A DNA stretch of 42,536 nucleotides from Acidobacteriaceae bacterium (GCA_003138365.1 PLFY01000144.1:1-42536); one strand, 5' to 3'. Numbered from the stretch's first letter, positions 10,201 through 19,018 are shown. Notes: generated by a model from the sequence alone, not told the origin. Numbers and translations: made by a program.

Positions 10201-10997
10201 ACGCGTTGCAGGTCAAGATCACCAAGAAGTTTGCGGGCCGGAGCATGGTCGACGCAAACTACACCTGGTCGCGCGATCTGACCAACAACCCGAACGACTA
10301 CTCGACGGGAACGGAGAACACTTCCAACATCAACGGTGATTATGGCCGCGCCGCCGACGACCGGACCCATGTTCTGACTGTGGACGGCGTCTATGAGTTG
10401 CCGTGGATGAAGGACCAGCGCGGGGTTGTGGGACACATCGTCGGCGGTTGGGAAACCTCCGGCATCCTGGCCATGAATTCGGGTCTTCCGCTGACCATTA
10501 CCGAGAGCTTGGGTGGCACGGTCTACTATGGCTACACCAACACTCTGAACAACCAGCCAAACGGCAACGAAGCCAATGATTCCGCCGGAATTGGCATTGC
10601 GGGGGCCACCTCCTCCAGCTTCCGGCCCAACCAGATCGGCGACCCCAGGCAGGGCAACGGGACACAACTCCGCACGCGCCAACAGTGGTTCTATCGCGGC
10701 GCATTCGCGGCGCCGCTGCCCGCCGGCCTCAACCCCGGGGGACTCGGCCAGGTGGGCACCGAGAAGCGCGGAGTGGTCAGCGCTCCAGGCTTCACCCGCA
10801 TCGATCTGGGCCTGTTCCGGAACTTCAAAATTCGCGAAGGCTTGAACTTCCAGCTTCGCGGAGAGGCCTTCAACGCGCTGAATCACACCAACCTTGGATC
10901 GCCTGGCACCGCCTCGACTACGTCGAGCTCGTTCGGCGTCATTACCTCCGCACGCGACAACCGCATCATGCAAGTCGCAGGAAAGTTAACCTTCTAA
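7278..10997 (+). CDS. TonB-dependent receptor, Oar-like, with N-terminal carboxypeptidase-regulatory domain
   Basis: Outer-membrane beta-barrel transporter of 1239 residues, the size usual for acidobacterial Oar-like receptors. It has a signal peptide (to about residue 30, APAQS), an Ig-like carboxypeptidase-regulatory domain (SGSISGTVTDPTGAVVVGATV onward, about 32-115), a plug domain (about 125-250, including NDRNYEQFLTLQPGV and FGRSAAGQVDVVTKSGTN) and a long barrel ending in an aromatic residue (VAGKLTF). GGAGG precedes the first of two tandem ATGs. It is expected to move a large substrate inward using TonB energy. No SusD follows. Its position ahead of the MurQ/NamZ/NagZ genes suggests wall fragments as substrate; the sequence alone cannot show that. 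Confidence 0.93.
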   Translation: MMSYKFPKRVLALLIGVGLAIAGSHAPAQSVSGSISGTVTDPTGAVVVGATVTLTNTDRGEVIRVLTTRSTGYFTAESLPLGTYTVSIADKGFKTEAVTGLVLHATDALTVNRALLPGGANEVVSVTADEAQLDMQDATSSSVISGDEFNELVLNDRNYEQFLTLQPGVVYGGTTDQLWVGSTAASGTSSVVNFSVNGARDTSNNWTIDGADNVDRGANLTLLTYPSVDAISEIKTLRGQYSAEFGRSAAGQVDVVTKSGTNAFHGSAYEFFRNNVLNANAWGNKLVVPFTPRSILRYNDFGETVGGPVWIPHIYNGKGKTFFFFSDETRRTVQYTSGTALVPDANERAGNFSSVWYQPTSTTWSTGPVSVCTAYNTSTGACTAYGSQVPTIDPVAKAYLKDIYSLIPLPPSTADIAAGLDPHSLQSTVPNIFNNNQVFVRIDQGFGQKLNVFYRYLHDTFPSVSGSGTFSATPIPGLSTTITTNPGTQHMGHATYLFSPTMLANFGYAYSSNAIFTTPIGAFTSAASTDVTPTLPYTNVLGVIPALAFTTGNSLTNLGSTGIYHDIDENHNVFGDLTKTLGRHTIIAGASYNHFQKQENSTGGNEGAFTFSGSNTGISSTVAGLNTATFTDLGFANFLEGNANAGFSQASTAITVDILENIMEGFVQDNFKASRRLTLNLGVRYGYYGQPVDGSNRLSNFDPSTYVASSAPTIGSTGLICFYSATACPNTNGYLTTNLNGNPNADYYQTVNYIDGLIFPGNSNVPSQHSPFGNKVGQADNHNFAPRFGLAYDVYGDGKTVLRGGYGWAYDESEVSYYETLIWNNAPAVVSYALSTAVLDDPAGTAATIAPSTTPGLLEATPIAYHTPYIQQYSLDLQQQLSPTFMFDIGYFGTHGNNLLGKVNEDEPIPNSYIGKISPTNVASSCTYSDAAVYSGASIPAYVSTTCDRGLNQVRPYLGYVAIDTVQSIFTSNYNALQVKITKKFAGRSMVDANYTWSRDLTNNPNDYSTGTENTSNINGDYGRAADDRTHVLTVDGVYELPWMKDQRGVVGHIVGGWETSGILAMNSGLPLTITESLGGTVYYGYTNTLNNQPNGNEANDSAGIGIAGATSSSFRPNQIGDPRQGNGTQLRTRQQWFYRGAFAAPLPAGLNPGGLGQVGTEKRGVVSAPGFTRIDLGLFRNFKIREGLNFQLRGEAFNALNHTNLGSPGTASTTSSSFGVITSARDNRIMQVAGKLTF

Positions 10998-11006
10998 TTC
11001 GATTGG

Positions 11007-11054
11007 CATCCCGCCTGGTCCCGTCCTTCCCAAAGGATGGAGCCAGGCGGGATG
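11007..11054 (+). terminator. Hairpin after the TonB receptor gene
   Basis: Twelve-bp perfect stem CATCCCGCCTGG (11007-11018) / CCAGGCGGGATG (11043-11054), with an inner TCCTT/AAGGA pairing in the loop. It starts about 10 bases after the stop codon. No T-run follows, so it may stabilise the 3' end or only partly terminate. Confidence 0.55.
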
Positions 11055-11175
11055 GCGTCATTCCCATCTCATCGCACATGAAGGAGATCAGCGCCTCGAT
11101 TCAAGATAGGGCGTTTGGTTCAGATGCGTCTAAATCGGCCACTTCAGGAATTCAATAGCGACAGGGACGTACACA

Positions 11176-12663
11176 ATGGGATTGAATGCGCTGGATCTTG
11201 GAGTGATCGTCGCTTACCTGGCCGGAGTGACACTGTTTGGCCTGAGCTTTCGCCGCAAGCAGCGAACGCTAAAGAACTATTTTCTTGCCGGCAATACCAT
11301 CCCATGGTGGGCGATCTCGCTTTCGATTGTTGCGGCTGAAACCAGCACTCTGACCGTCATCAGTATTCCAGGAATGGCGTACGACAAGGACTTCCGGTTT
11401 TTGCAACTGGTGATCGGTTACCTGATTGGGCGCACGGTGGTCAGTTTTCTGTTTATCCCGCAGTATTTCCGCGGTGAACTGGTTACCGCGTATCAACTCA
11501 TGGAGCGACGCTTCGGTCAGCGGATGCGTGCTCTGACTGCCGGAATCTTTCTGGTGACGCGGGCAGCAGCGGAGGGTGTGCGCGTGTTTGCGGTGGCGAT
11601 CGTTGTACGCGTCGCGCTTGGCGGCTTGCTTACCGGGCTTAGCGAGTTTCAAAGCGATTTTTGCGCCATTGCCATCGTTACGGCGCTTACCTTGATTTAC
11701 ACCTATCAGGGCGGCATGACGGCGGCAATCTGGACCGACGTTTTGCAACAGACAGTCTATTTAGCCGGCACGATTGTGGGCTTGTTCACGATCCTGCATT
11801 TGGTGCCTGGCGGATGGGAAACAGTGCGCACCGTGGCTGGCCAGGCGGGCAAGTTTCGAGTGTTCGATTATTCGTTCAATTTCACCACGACTTATACTTT
11901 GTGGTCCGGAGTGATTGGCGGCGCGTTCCTTACGACAGCCAGTCATGGCACCGATCAGCTGATTGTGCAGAGGCTGCTTTCGGCACGGAATCAACTGCAA
12001 TCTCAGGTCGCCCTGCTCTCCAGCGGCGTGGCCATCTTCTTTCAGTTCTCGCTGTTCCTCCTGGTTGGGGCGATGCTGTTCGTGTTTTACCGCATCTTTC
12101 CGCCGCCGGCCGCCTTCGCCCGGACAGACACGATCTTCCCGACGTTTGTCGTCTCCCATATGCCGCACGGCGTCAGCGGCCTGCTCATCTCGGCAATTCT
12201 CGCGGCGGCCATGTCCAACTTGAGCGCAGCGCTGAATTCGCTCTCCTCGACCACCATCGTTGACTTCTATGCGCATCTTCGTCCCCATTCGACTGAGAGG
12301 CGCCGCGTGCAGCTTTCCCGCATTGCGATGGTGGGATGGGCGATGCTTTTGTTTGGACTGGCGTTGGTTGCGCGTCATGGCGGCAAGGTACTCGAATTGG
12401 GCCTGTCGATCGCTTCGGTGGCCTATGGGGCGCTGCTTGGCGTCTTTCTTCTGGGAGTCTTGACACGCACGGCATCGGAACGCGGCGCAATGGTTGGCAT
12501 GACCTGTGGATTTGTCTTGAATCTCTATTTGTGGCTTTGCACCAGCATACCGTTTACCTGGTACGTCGTCATGGGCAGTGTGACAACGTTCACGATCGGA
12601 TATGGCGCAAGCTGGCTGATGCCCCGCAACGATCGGACTGAGTATGCCGAGGAGTTGAGATGA
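11176..12663 (+). CDS. Sodium:solute symporter (SSS family), candidate MurNAc/amino-sugar importer
   Basis: A 495-residue inner-membrane protein with about 13 hydrophobic segments. SSS-family features include the N-terminal LFGLSFRRKQRTLKNYFLAG, the GRTVVSFLFIPQYFRGELVTAYQLMERRFG loop, and TASHGTDQLIVQRLLSARN. Its last base pairs overlap the murQ start (ATGA), so the two are translationally coupled. That coupling makes MurNAc or a muropeptide sugar the likeliest cargo. As established background, MurNAc uptake in Tannerella uses a non-PTS transporter next to murK and murQ. No PTS component lies nearby. The upstream ribosome site is weak (CAGGGACG). Confidence 0.9.
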   Translation: MGLNALDLGVIVAYLAGVTLFGLSFRRKQRTLKNYFLAGNTIPWWAISLSIVAAETSTLTVISIPGMAYDKDFRFLQLVIGYLIGRTVVSFLFIPQYFRGELVTAYQLMERRFGQRMRALTAGIFLVTRAAAEGVRVFAVAIVVRVALGGLLTGLSEFQSDFCAIAIVTALTLIYTYQGGMTAAIWTDVLQQTVYLAGTIVGLFTILHLVPGGWETVRTVAGQAGKFRVFDYSFNFTTTYTLWSGVIGGAFLTTASHGTDQLIVQRLLSARNQLQSQVALLSSGVAIFFQFSLFLLVGAMLFVFYRIFPPPAAFARTDTIFPTFVVSHMPHGVSGLLISAILAAAMSNLSAALNSLSSTTIVDFYAHLRPHSTERRRVQLSRIAMVGWAMLLFGLALVARHGGKVLELGLSIASVAYGALLGVFLLGVLTRTASERGAMVGMTCGFVLNLYLWLCTSIPFTWYVVMGSVTTFTIGYGASWLMPRNDRTEYAEELR

Positions 12664-13553
12664 AATTGAAGGAATTGATCACCGAGCGGCGCAATCCTGC
12701 TACAGAGAACCTGGATACGATGAGCGCGCTCGAATTGGTTACCGCAATGAACCGCGAGGATGCGGTTGTGCCGCGCGCCATAAGGCGTGTGCTGCCGCAG
12801 ATTGCAAAGGCCGTGGACATGATTGCCGCGCGCCTGGCTGAAGGCGGGCGGCTTATCTATGTTGGATCGGGAACCAGCGGACGCATTGGGGCCCTGGATG
12901 CCTCGGAATGCCCACCGACCTTCAACACCAGTCCGGAGATGGTTCAGTTTCTGATCGCAGGCGGAGAGTTGGCCTTGACGCAATCCGCGGAGGCGAGTGA
13001 AGACTCGGCGGAGTTGGGACGCAGCGACATGGCCGCAAGAGATCCCGGCAACCGCGATATTGTCGTTGGACTAGCGGCGAGTGGATATACCCCGTACACC
13101 ATCAGCGCTCTCGAGTATGCGAGGAGCAAGGGCGCCTCGACGATTGCCGTTGCCTGTAACTGTGGCTCCGCGCTCGGCAAGGCAGCCGACATTCAAATTG
13201 AGGTTGAAGTCGGACCGGAAGTGTTGACGGGTTCGTCCAGGCTGAAAGCGGGGACCACGCAGAAACTGATCTGCAATATGTTAACGACCGGCGCGATGGC
13301 CAGGATGGGCTATGTGTATAGCAATCTGATGGTCAATCTTCATCTGACGAATAAGAAACTTCTGGAGCGCGGTATTGCGATCCTGGAGTCTCTTGCAAAC
13401 GTGAGCCGGGATGTCGCTCTCCAAGTTCTGGAGAGCGCCGACATGAGCGTTCCCCTCGCACTTGTTATTCTCAAGGCTCATGCGAGCAAGAGCGAGTCAG
13501 TTGAGCGGCTGCGCAAGGCAAAGGGCAATGTTCGCAAGGCGATTGAGGGTTGA
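12660..13553 (+). CDS. murQ: N-acetylmuramic acid 6-phosphate etherase
   Basis: Cytoplasmic lyase that removes D-lactate from MurNAc-6-phosphate to give GlcNAc-6-phosphate, a committed step of wall-sugar recycling. The length of 297 residues is normal. The SIS-domain sugar-phosphate loop VGSGTSGRIGALDASECPPTF (about 68-88, split by the catalytic Glu83) and Glu114 in EASEDSAELG match the two acidic residues known in the Escherichia coli enzyme. It has no signal peptide, unlike its neighbours. It overlaps the symporter gene by 4 bases and is followed by the AmiE-NamZ gene after a single base. The phosphate must come from a kinase, and none is present in this window. Confidence 0.97.
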   Translation: MKLKELITERRNPATENLDTMSALELVTAMNREDAVVPRAIRRVLPQIAKAVDMIAARLAEGGRLIYVGSGTSGRIGALDASECPPTFNTSPEMVQFLIAGGELALTQSAEASEDSAELGRSDMAARDPGNRDIVVGLAASGYTPYTISALEYARSKGASTIAVACNCGSALGKAADIQIEVEVGPEVLTGSSRLKAGTTQKLICNMLTTGAMARMGYVYSNLMVNLHLTNKKLLERGIAILESLANVSRDVALQVLESADMSVPLALVILKAHASKSESVERLRKAKGNVRKAIEG

Positions 13554-13554
13554 T

Positions 13555-15978
13555 ATGTTGAGATCAAGAAAAGGAATCCGGCTTCGCCGACAGCTCCTGT
13601 GGCTCTTGGCTTTGCTTGCCGCCGCTTCTGGCTTACGACCGCTTCTTGCGCAACCTGCAACGGCCTTACCTCTCCCGGCGGCCTCCCGGCAGCCCAGCTT
13701 TGCGGCGATCGACGCGATCATGGAAGAAGCTGTCGCGGCGGGAAACATCCCTGGCGGCGTAGTGCTCGTAGGCCACAACGGCAAGGTTGTCTATCGCAAA
13801 GCTTATGGATGGCGTTCGCTTGAGCCGACGCGAGAGATCATGACGGCGGATACCATCTTCGATCTTGCCTCTCTCACCAAGTGCATTGCAACCGCCACGT
13901 CTGTCATGAAGCTTGTTGAGGAAGGCCGGGTGCGGCTCAATGCGCCTGTTTCAACCTACCTGCCCGAGTTTGCTCAAAACGGCAAAGGCGATATTACCGT
14001 CAGAGAACTGTTGACCCACTTCTCCGGCCTGCGCCCAGACCTGGATTTGAAAGAGCCCTGGGAAGGCCGTTCCGCCGCATTCACCCTTGCCATGCAGGAA
14101 AGGCCCGTCTTTCCTCCGGGAACGCGCTTTGAATATAGCGACATCAATTTTGAGACGCTGGGCTTTCTGGTGGAAAAGGTTTCGGGCATGGCGCTTAACG
14201 AGTACGCAAATGCGAATATCTTTGCGCCGCTCGGCATGAACGACACACGTTATCTTCCCCCCAGCGAGTGGTTTCCGCGCATAGCTCCAACGCAATACGA
14301 TGAACATGGCAAGATGTTGCGCGGCGTGGTTCACGACCCGACAGCAAGGCGGATGGGCGGCGTGGCTGGACATGCAGGTCTATTCTCCACAGCGGACGAT
14401 CTGGCAAGATTTGCGCAGGAGATGTTGAACGGCAAGAAGGTTCTCAGCCGTGAGGCAGTGGAGAAGATGTCCACTCCGCAACAGCCCGCAACAGCCACAA
14501 GCCTGCGCGGACTGGGTTGGGATATCGATTCTCCCTTCTCCAGCAATCGCGGGGAGTTGCTGCCGGTTGGGTCTTTCGGGCATACCGGCTTCACGGGGAC
14601 TTCGATCTGGATCGATCCAGTAACCAACACCTACATTATTATTCTGACCAATCATGTGCATCCCAATGGTCACGGGTCGGTAGTCTCGCTGCGCGACCGC
14701 ATTGCGACCGCCGTTGTTGGGTCGCTTGAACTCACCGCCAGTGAAGGCGAGAAACTGCGGCTGGCCCGCATCACTGGATACAACGAATCTTTGATGGCTG
14801 AGCGGCGGCTGACAGTGCGCAACGCGGACGTAAAGAGCGGAATCGATGTGCTCGAGGAGCACGCATTTGGTGAGCTTCACGGAGATTCGAACCATCCTGT
14901 GCGAATAGGGCTGGTGACCAACCAGACCGCTCTCGATGCGCATGGCCAACGCACTGCCGACGTTCTGGCACATGCTCCAGGAATGCAACTGGCCGCGATC
15001 TTCAGCCCGGAACATGGCGTTGCCGGCAACCTCGATACAACGGAGATCGGCAACTCAAAGGACGCCGCTACCGGCGCTCCCATCTACAGCGTCTACGGCG
15101 ATACGGACGCCAAGCGGCGTCCCATGGAACCGCAAATCTCAGGTTTGGATGCGATCGTCTACGACATCCAGGACATTGGCGCGCGCTTCTACACATACGA
15201 AAGTACGCTGGGCTATTTTCTCGAAGCGGCTGCGAAGGCGGGCAAAGGAATCTTCGTTCTCGATCGTCCGAACCCGATTGGCGGCGCCTATGTGCAAGGG
15301 CCAATCGCCGATCCGGGCCGCGAGTCGTTTGTCAGCTATTGGAGGACCCCCGTTCGCCATGGCATGACCGTGGGCGAGCTTGCGCGAATGTTCAACAGCG
15401 AGCGGGCTATTGGCGCAAAGCTGACTGTGGTTCCGATGGAAGGCTGGATGCGCGGCGACTGGTTCGACTCCACCGGCATATTGTGGACTGACCCATCGCC
15501 GAACATGCGCAGTCTTACCGAGGCGACGCTCTATCCCGGCATGGGCATGATCGAAGGCACAAACATCTCTGTCGGACGGGGAACCGGCACGCCCTTTGAG
15601 TTGCTCGGTGCGCCGTGGGTCGATCCCGCGGCTCTCGCCCAGTATCTCAACGCGAGATCGATCCCCGGGGTGCGCTTTATCCCTGTCAACTTCATACCCA
15701 TTGCCTCCATCTATGCCAATCGCAAGTGTGGCGGGGCAAGTATCATCGTCACCGACCGCGATGCTCTGGATGCACCGGAACTGGGATTGGAGATTGCGGC
15801 TGCGTTGTATCGCCTTTATCCCGGCGAATACAAACTCGCCGCGCTAGATGGGTTGATGCGCAACAAGGCAGCCTTGGACGCGCTTGCCGCCGGGCAGGAT
15901 CCACGCCGCATCGCGGAAGACTGGCAGGATGCTCTAGAAGATTTCAAGACCCTGCGCGCCAAGTATCTTCTCTACTGA
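13555..15978 (+). CDS. Exported fusion of AmiE-like serine hydrolase and NamZ exo-beta-N-acetylmuramidase (DUF1343, GH171)
   Basis: About 807 residues. The start at 13555 lies one base after the murQ stop and is followed directly by a signal peptide (LLWLLALLAAASG, cleavage near LLAQ 29-33). Residues about 45-395 are a class-C beta-lactamase-like domain: SLTK (106-109), YSD (194-196) and HTG (343-345) form the active site. Residues about 430-807 are DUF1343, with SPEHG (484-488), YDIQDIGARFYTY (536-548), DRPNPIGG (570-577) and GTNISVGRGT. In Bacillus subtilis these are two proteins: AmiE, which removes peptide from MurNAc, and NamZ, which releases terminal MurNAc. Here they form one secreted bifunctional enzyme. 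The domain assignments are firm; the exact activities are inferred. Confidence 0.93.
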   Translation: MLRSRKGIRLRRQLLWLLALLAAASGLRPLLAQPATALPLPAASRQPSFAAIDAIMEEAVAAGNIPGGVVLVGHNGKVVYRKAYGWRSLEPTREIMTADTIFDLASLTKCIATATSVMKLVEEGRVRLNAPVSTYLPEFAQNGKGDITVRELLTHFSGLRPDLDLKEPWEGRSAAFTLAMQERPVFPPGTRFEYSDINFETLGFLVEKVSGMALNEYANANIFAPLGMNDTRYLPPSEWFPRIAPTQYDEHGKMLRGVVHDPTARRMGGVAGHAGLFSTADDLARFAQEMLNGKKVLSREAVEKMSTPQQPATATSLRGLGWDIDSPFSSNRGELLPVGSFGHTGFTGTSIWIDPVTNTYIIILTNHVHPNGHGSVVSLRDRIATAVVGSLELTASEGEKLRLARITGYNESLMAERRLTVRNADVKSGIDVLEEHAFGELHGDSNHPVRIGLVTNQTALDAHGQRTADVLAHAPGMQLAAIFSPEHGVAGNLDTTEIGNSKDAATGAPIYSVYGDTDAKRRPMEPQISGLDAIVYDIQDIGARFYTYESTLGYFLEAAAKAGKGIFVLDRPNPIGGAYVQGPIADPGRESFVSYWRTPVRHGMTVGELARMFNSERAIGAKLTVVPMEGWMRGDWFDSTGILWTDPSPNMRSLTEATLYPGMGMIEGTNISVGRGTGTPFELLGAPWVDPAALAQYLNARSIPGVRFIPVNFIPIASIYANRKCGGASIIVTDRDALDAPELGLEIAAALYRLYPGEYKLAALDGLMRNKAALDALAAGQDPRRIAEDWQDALEDFKTLRAKYLLY

Positions 15979-16010
15979 ATGACCGCGGTGAATCGATGAG
16001 GAGTAACCAG

Positions 16011-17900
16011 GTGAGAATGAAGCGAAGAGTAATCAGGCCGTTGTCGTTGCTTGTCGTGGCCCTATTGACCGCACTCTACGCCTCCGCCGCGACGCCGGTG
16101 CATCTGGATCGACAGGGCGAGAAGTGGGCCGCTTCGACGCTGCGCAACATGACGCTCGAAGAGAAGGTCGGGCAGATGATCATGGTATGGGCACGCGTCC
16201 AGTTCTTGAACGTCGAAAGTCCCGAGTACCTTCAGCTCCGCGAGCAGATGCGCAGGTATCACGTCGGCGGGTTCGGAGTAACGGTTGCCACCGAGGAAGG
16301 AATGGTCATCAAGAACCAGCCGCTTGAGGCTGCCTACCTGACCAATGGATTGCAAAAGGACTCGAAGTACCCACTTCTGTTTGCGGCAGACTTTGAACGC
16401 GGCCTGTCCATGCGCCTCTCCGGGACCACGGCCTTTCCAGCAGCGATGGCCTTTGGCGCGGCGGGAGACACGGAGCTGGCTCGCGAGTTCGGCAGAATTT
16501 CGGCGCGGGAATCGCGCGCCATCGGAATCCAGTGGAACTGGTTTCCGGTCGCGGACGTAAATTCCAATCCCGCCAACCCCATCATCAATACACGCTCGTT
16601 TGGCGAAGATCCGGCGCAAGTGGGTGCGATGGTTGCTGCCTACATCGGCGGAGCCCATAGCGCCGGATTACTGACGACGGTCAAGCATTTCCCTGGTCAC
16701 GGCGATACGGATACCGACTCCCATATTGGCCTGGCGCGTGTGACGGCAAGCCTCGACCGCCTGAACACAGTGGAATTAGTACCCTTTCGCACCGCCATCG
16801 CCGCAGGCGTGGATTCCGTAATGATCGGTCACATCACGGTCCCGGCGATAGAACCGGATCCTAACCGTCCTGCCAGTATTTCCTCGCTTGTGATCACCGG
16901 CCTGCTAAAGAAGCAGCTCGGATTTCACGGATTGGTGGTCACCGACGCTCTGGATATGGGTGCGCTCATGCGCGTGTTCTCCGGGTCGGACGCAGAGATT
17001 TCAGCCGCCCAGGCCGTGGAAGCGATTCAGGCCGGCAATGATATGGTCATCATTCCTGCCGACCTTGAAGGCGCGTATAACGGACTGCTCGAAGCCGTGA
17101 AGCAAGGCAAGCTCACGCAACAACGCATCAACGAGAGCGTACTGAAAATCCTGCGCATGAAAGCATCGGTTGGTTTGAACCGAAACCGCTTTGTGGATCT
17201 CTCCGCGGTAGATCGGGAAATTGCAAAGCCTGAGAGCCTCGCCATAGCGCAGAAGATCGCCGACCGCGCAGTGACGCTGGCAACCGATGCAAACAAGCTG
17301 GTACCGATGCAATCCACTGGGACGCCGACGACTCGATCGGCCAATCGATCGGCTTTGCAGGAATCGGGAATCGTTGCCGTAATCTTTAACGATAGCCAGC
17401 GCGGCAGCGAAGGCGGGCGTGCATTCGTCCATGAACTTCGCAATCGGGCGCCAAACGCAAAGGTCTTTTATGTGGATGCATCCAACGCCATTTCTTTGTC
17501 CAATGACGTACTGGCTGCTGTTCAAAGTGCGCCAAGGGTGATTGCCCTGGCGGAGTCTGTCCCTAGCCCCCGGCGGACAACGGAGGGACACGCAAATGGC
17601 TCAGCAGGAATGGAACTGGGGCCTTCACAGTTGCTGGCAAGCATCGCGAAGACCGCCGGAAACAAAACGATAGTCGTTGCATTCGGGAATCCATACATTG
17701 GCGTCGGGGTGTCCGGCATTCAAACCTACATCTGCACCTTCTCGAATACGCCGGTATCGGCATCGAGCCTGGCGAGTGCGCTTTTCGGAGAGACACCCAT
17801 TCACGGGCGTCTCCCGGTCACAATCCCCGGTTTGGCGCAAGTGGGAGCCGGTCTTGATCGCGACTCTTTGAAGGGTCGATCTGCTCCACATGAAAACTGA
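16011..17900 (+). CDS. nagZ: Exported NagZ-type beta-N-acetylhexosaminidase, GH3, two-domain form
   Basis: Removes terminal GlcNAc from wall fragments. About 629 residues, near the length of the secreted two-domain B. subtilis enzyme rather than the roughly 340-residue cytoplasmic enteric one. Motifs: ADFERGLSMR, the NagZ signature KHFPGHGDTDTDSH (225-238, with the Asp-His acid/base pair) and the nucleophile Asp312 in VVTDALDMGAL. A C-terminal GH3-C-like domain follows (about 415-629). A signal peptide is present (RPLSLLVVALLTALYASA). The GTG at 16011 is preferred because AGGAG lies 7 bases upstream; ATG at 15996 or 16017 is possible. The 32-bp gap after the AmiE-NamZ gene implies one operon. 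Confidence 0.92.
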   Translation: MRMKRRVIRPLSLLVVALLTALYASAATPVHLDRQGEKWAASTLRNMTLEEKVGQMIMVWARVQFLNVESPEYLQLREQMRRYHVGGFGVTVATEEGMVIKNQPLEAAYLTNGLQKDSKYPLLFAADFERGLSMRLSGTTAFPAAMAFGAAGDTELAREFGRISARESRAIGIQWNWFPVADVNSNPANPIINTRSFGEDPAQVGAMVAAYIGGAHSAGLLTTVKHFPGHGDTDTDSHIGLARVTASLDRLNTVELVPFRTAIAAGVDSVMIGHITVPAIEPDPNRPASISSLVITGLLKKQLGFHGLVVTDALDMGALMRVFSGSDAEISAAQAVEAIQAGNDMVIIPADLEGAYNGLLEAVKQGKLTQQRINESVLKILRMKASVGLNRNRFVDLSAVDREIAKPESLAIAQKIADRAVTLATDANKLVPMQSTGTPTTRSANRSALQESGIVAVIFNDSQRGSEGGRAFVHELRNRAPNAKVFYVDASNAISLSNDVLAAVQSAPRVIALAESVPSPRRTTEGHANGSAGMELGPSQLLASIAKTAGNKTIVVAFGNPYIGVGVSGIQTYICTFSNTPVSASSLASALFGETPIHGRLPVTIPGLAQVGAGLDRDSLKGRSAPHEN

Positions 17901-17998
17901 CTCATGGAGCATTTCGTTCAATGAAGCAAGGCGGCATCCTGCGATGGCAAATGTGGAAGATCGTGGAAAGCCGTGAATAGACCGCAGACGGCAACGGT

Positions 17999-18011
17999 CC
18001 GTTTCAAACGG
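17999..18011. promoter_or_regulatory. Small palindrome before the NlpC/P60 gene
   Basis: CCGTTT-C-AAACGG, 35 bases before the NlpC/P60 start, in the 146-bp gap after nagZ. The gap is long enough for an internal promoter. The symmetry suggests an operator or short hairpin, but no clear -10/-35 pair is seen. Confidence 0.25.
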
Positions 18012-18046
18012 TTGAGATTTGAGTCTATCGTTCCAAGAGGAGGAGC

Positions 18047-19018
18047 ATGGTGACCCTCACAGATTGTGTTTCCCGCTTTCAATGCGCGCCGGATGTTTTC
18101 GGAAACAACCCAATACTCTGCAAGATTTCATGCAGCGTTTTGACTGCCGGCTTTTGGCTCATTGCGTTGCTGATGCCGATGGCGAATATTGCCTGGGCAC
18201 AGACGTCCGTCCCCCATCCGGACTTCGTGGTTGCAAAGCCTGTTGTGAATATGTTCGAGAAGCCGGCGGACGATAGCGAAGTCGTTTCACAGGCTATCTA
18301 CGGGACAGGTGTACTTTCGCTGGAGAAGCGCGCGGAGTGGTATCACATCCGCACCGCGGACGGATACACCGGCTGGGTCGCCGCGTCCGGCCTGAAGGCG
18401 CTGGATGCTGGGCCGTACGCCCCCGAGGATCGGTCGGTTCGAGTGGCGGGGTTGAGCGCCAACATTTATCGAGATGCGGACGTGACGCATCATGCTGCTC
18501 TGCTGCAGTTGCCGTGGGAGGCACGTCTGGAGTTGATCTCAGCGAAGTTGGATCGCTCCTCACGCTGGCTTCAGGTCCGGCTGGTCGATGGGCAGACAGG
18601 CTGGGTGCAGCAAGGGGATGTAAGCCAGGAAGCTTCCCCACTGACCATTGAGGAAACACTTCATTTGGCGGAGAGATTTCTGGGCATCACTTACACATGG
18701 GGAGGCGCCAGCAGTTTCGGTTACGACTGCTCCGGTTTTACCCAGATGCTGGTACGGCAGCGCGGAATCGTAATGCCTCGCGATGCCGACCAGCAAGCGG
18801 TCTGGAGCGGTGTGACGGCGGTTGAGCGCAAAGACCTGAAACCGGGAGACCTTTTGTTTTTTGGCGAGAGCGCTTCCGATATCACCCACACGGGAATGTA
18901 TCTTGGAGGCGGCGAGTTCATCCATGACACAACGCACGAACATCCCGGAGTTCAAATCAGCCGCCTGGATGACATGCCCTGGACCAAGCTTCTGGTCGGG
19001 GCAAGGAGAGTACGGTGA
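18047..19018 (+). CDS. SH3-domain NlpC/P60 endopeptidase (YkfC-like)
   Basis: A 323-residue cysteine peptidase with an N-terminal hydrophobic export segment (about 30-51), two bacterial SH3 domains (about 62-118 and 130-195) and an NlpC/P60 domain (about 200-323). The catalytic triad is Cys228 (YDCSGF), His281 (THTGMYLG) and His293 (FIHDTT). This layout matches YkfC-type gamma-D-glutamyl-L-diamino-acid endopeptidases, which release L-Ala-D-Glu from free wall peptides. An excellent AGGAGGAG site precedes the ATG. Its last bases overlap the GTG start of the epimerase gene (GTGA), and the epimerase takes exactly the dipeptide this enzyme would make. Confidence 0.93.
   Translation: MVTLTDCVSRFQCAPDVFGNNPILCKISCSVLTAGFWLIALLMPMANIAWAQTSVPHPDFVVAKPVVNMFEKPADDSEVVSQAIYGTGVLSLEKRAEWYHIRTADGYTGWVAASGLKALDAGPYAPEDRSVRVAGLSANIYRDADVTHHAALLQLPWEARLELISAKLDRSSRWLQVRLVDGQTGWVQQGDVSQEASPLTIEETLHLAERFLGITYTWGGASSFGYDCSGFTQMLVRQRGIVMPRDADQQAVWSGVTAVERKDLKPGDLLFFGESASDITHTGMYLGGGEFIHDTTHEHPGVQISRLDDMPWTKLLVGARRVR

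Noticed and set aside
9480..10973. 497-codon open frame antisense to the TonB receptor
   Set aside because: Shadow of the receptor barrel; no recognisable domain.
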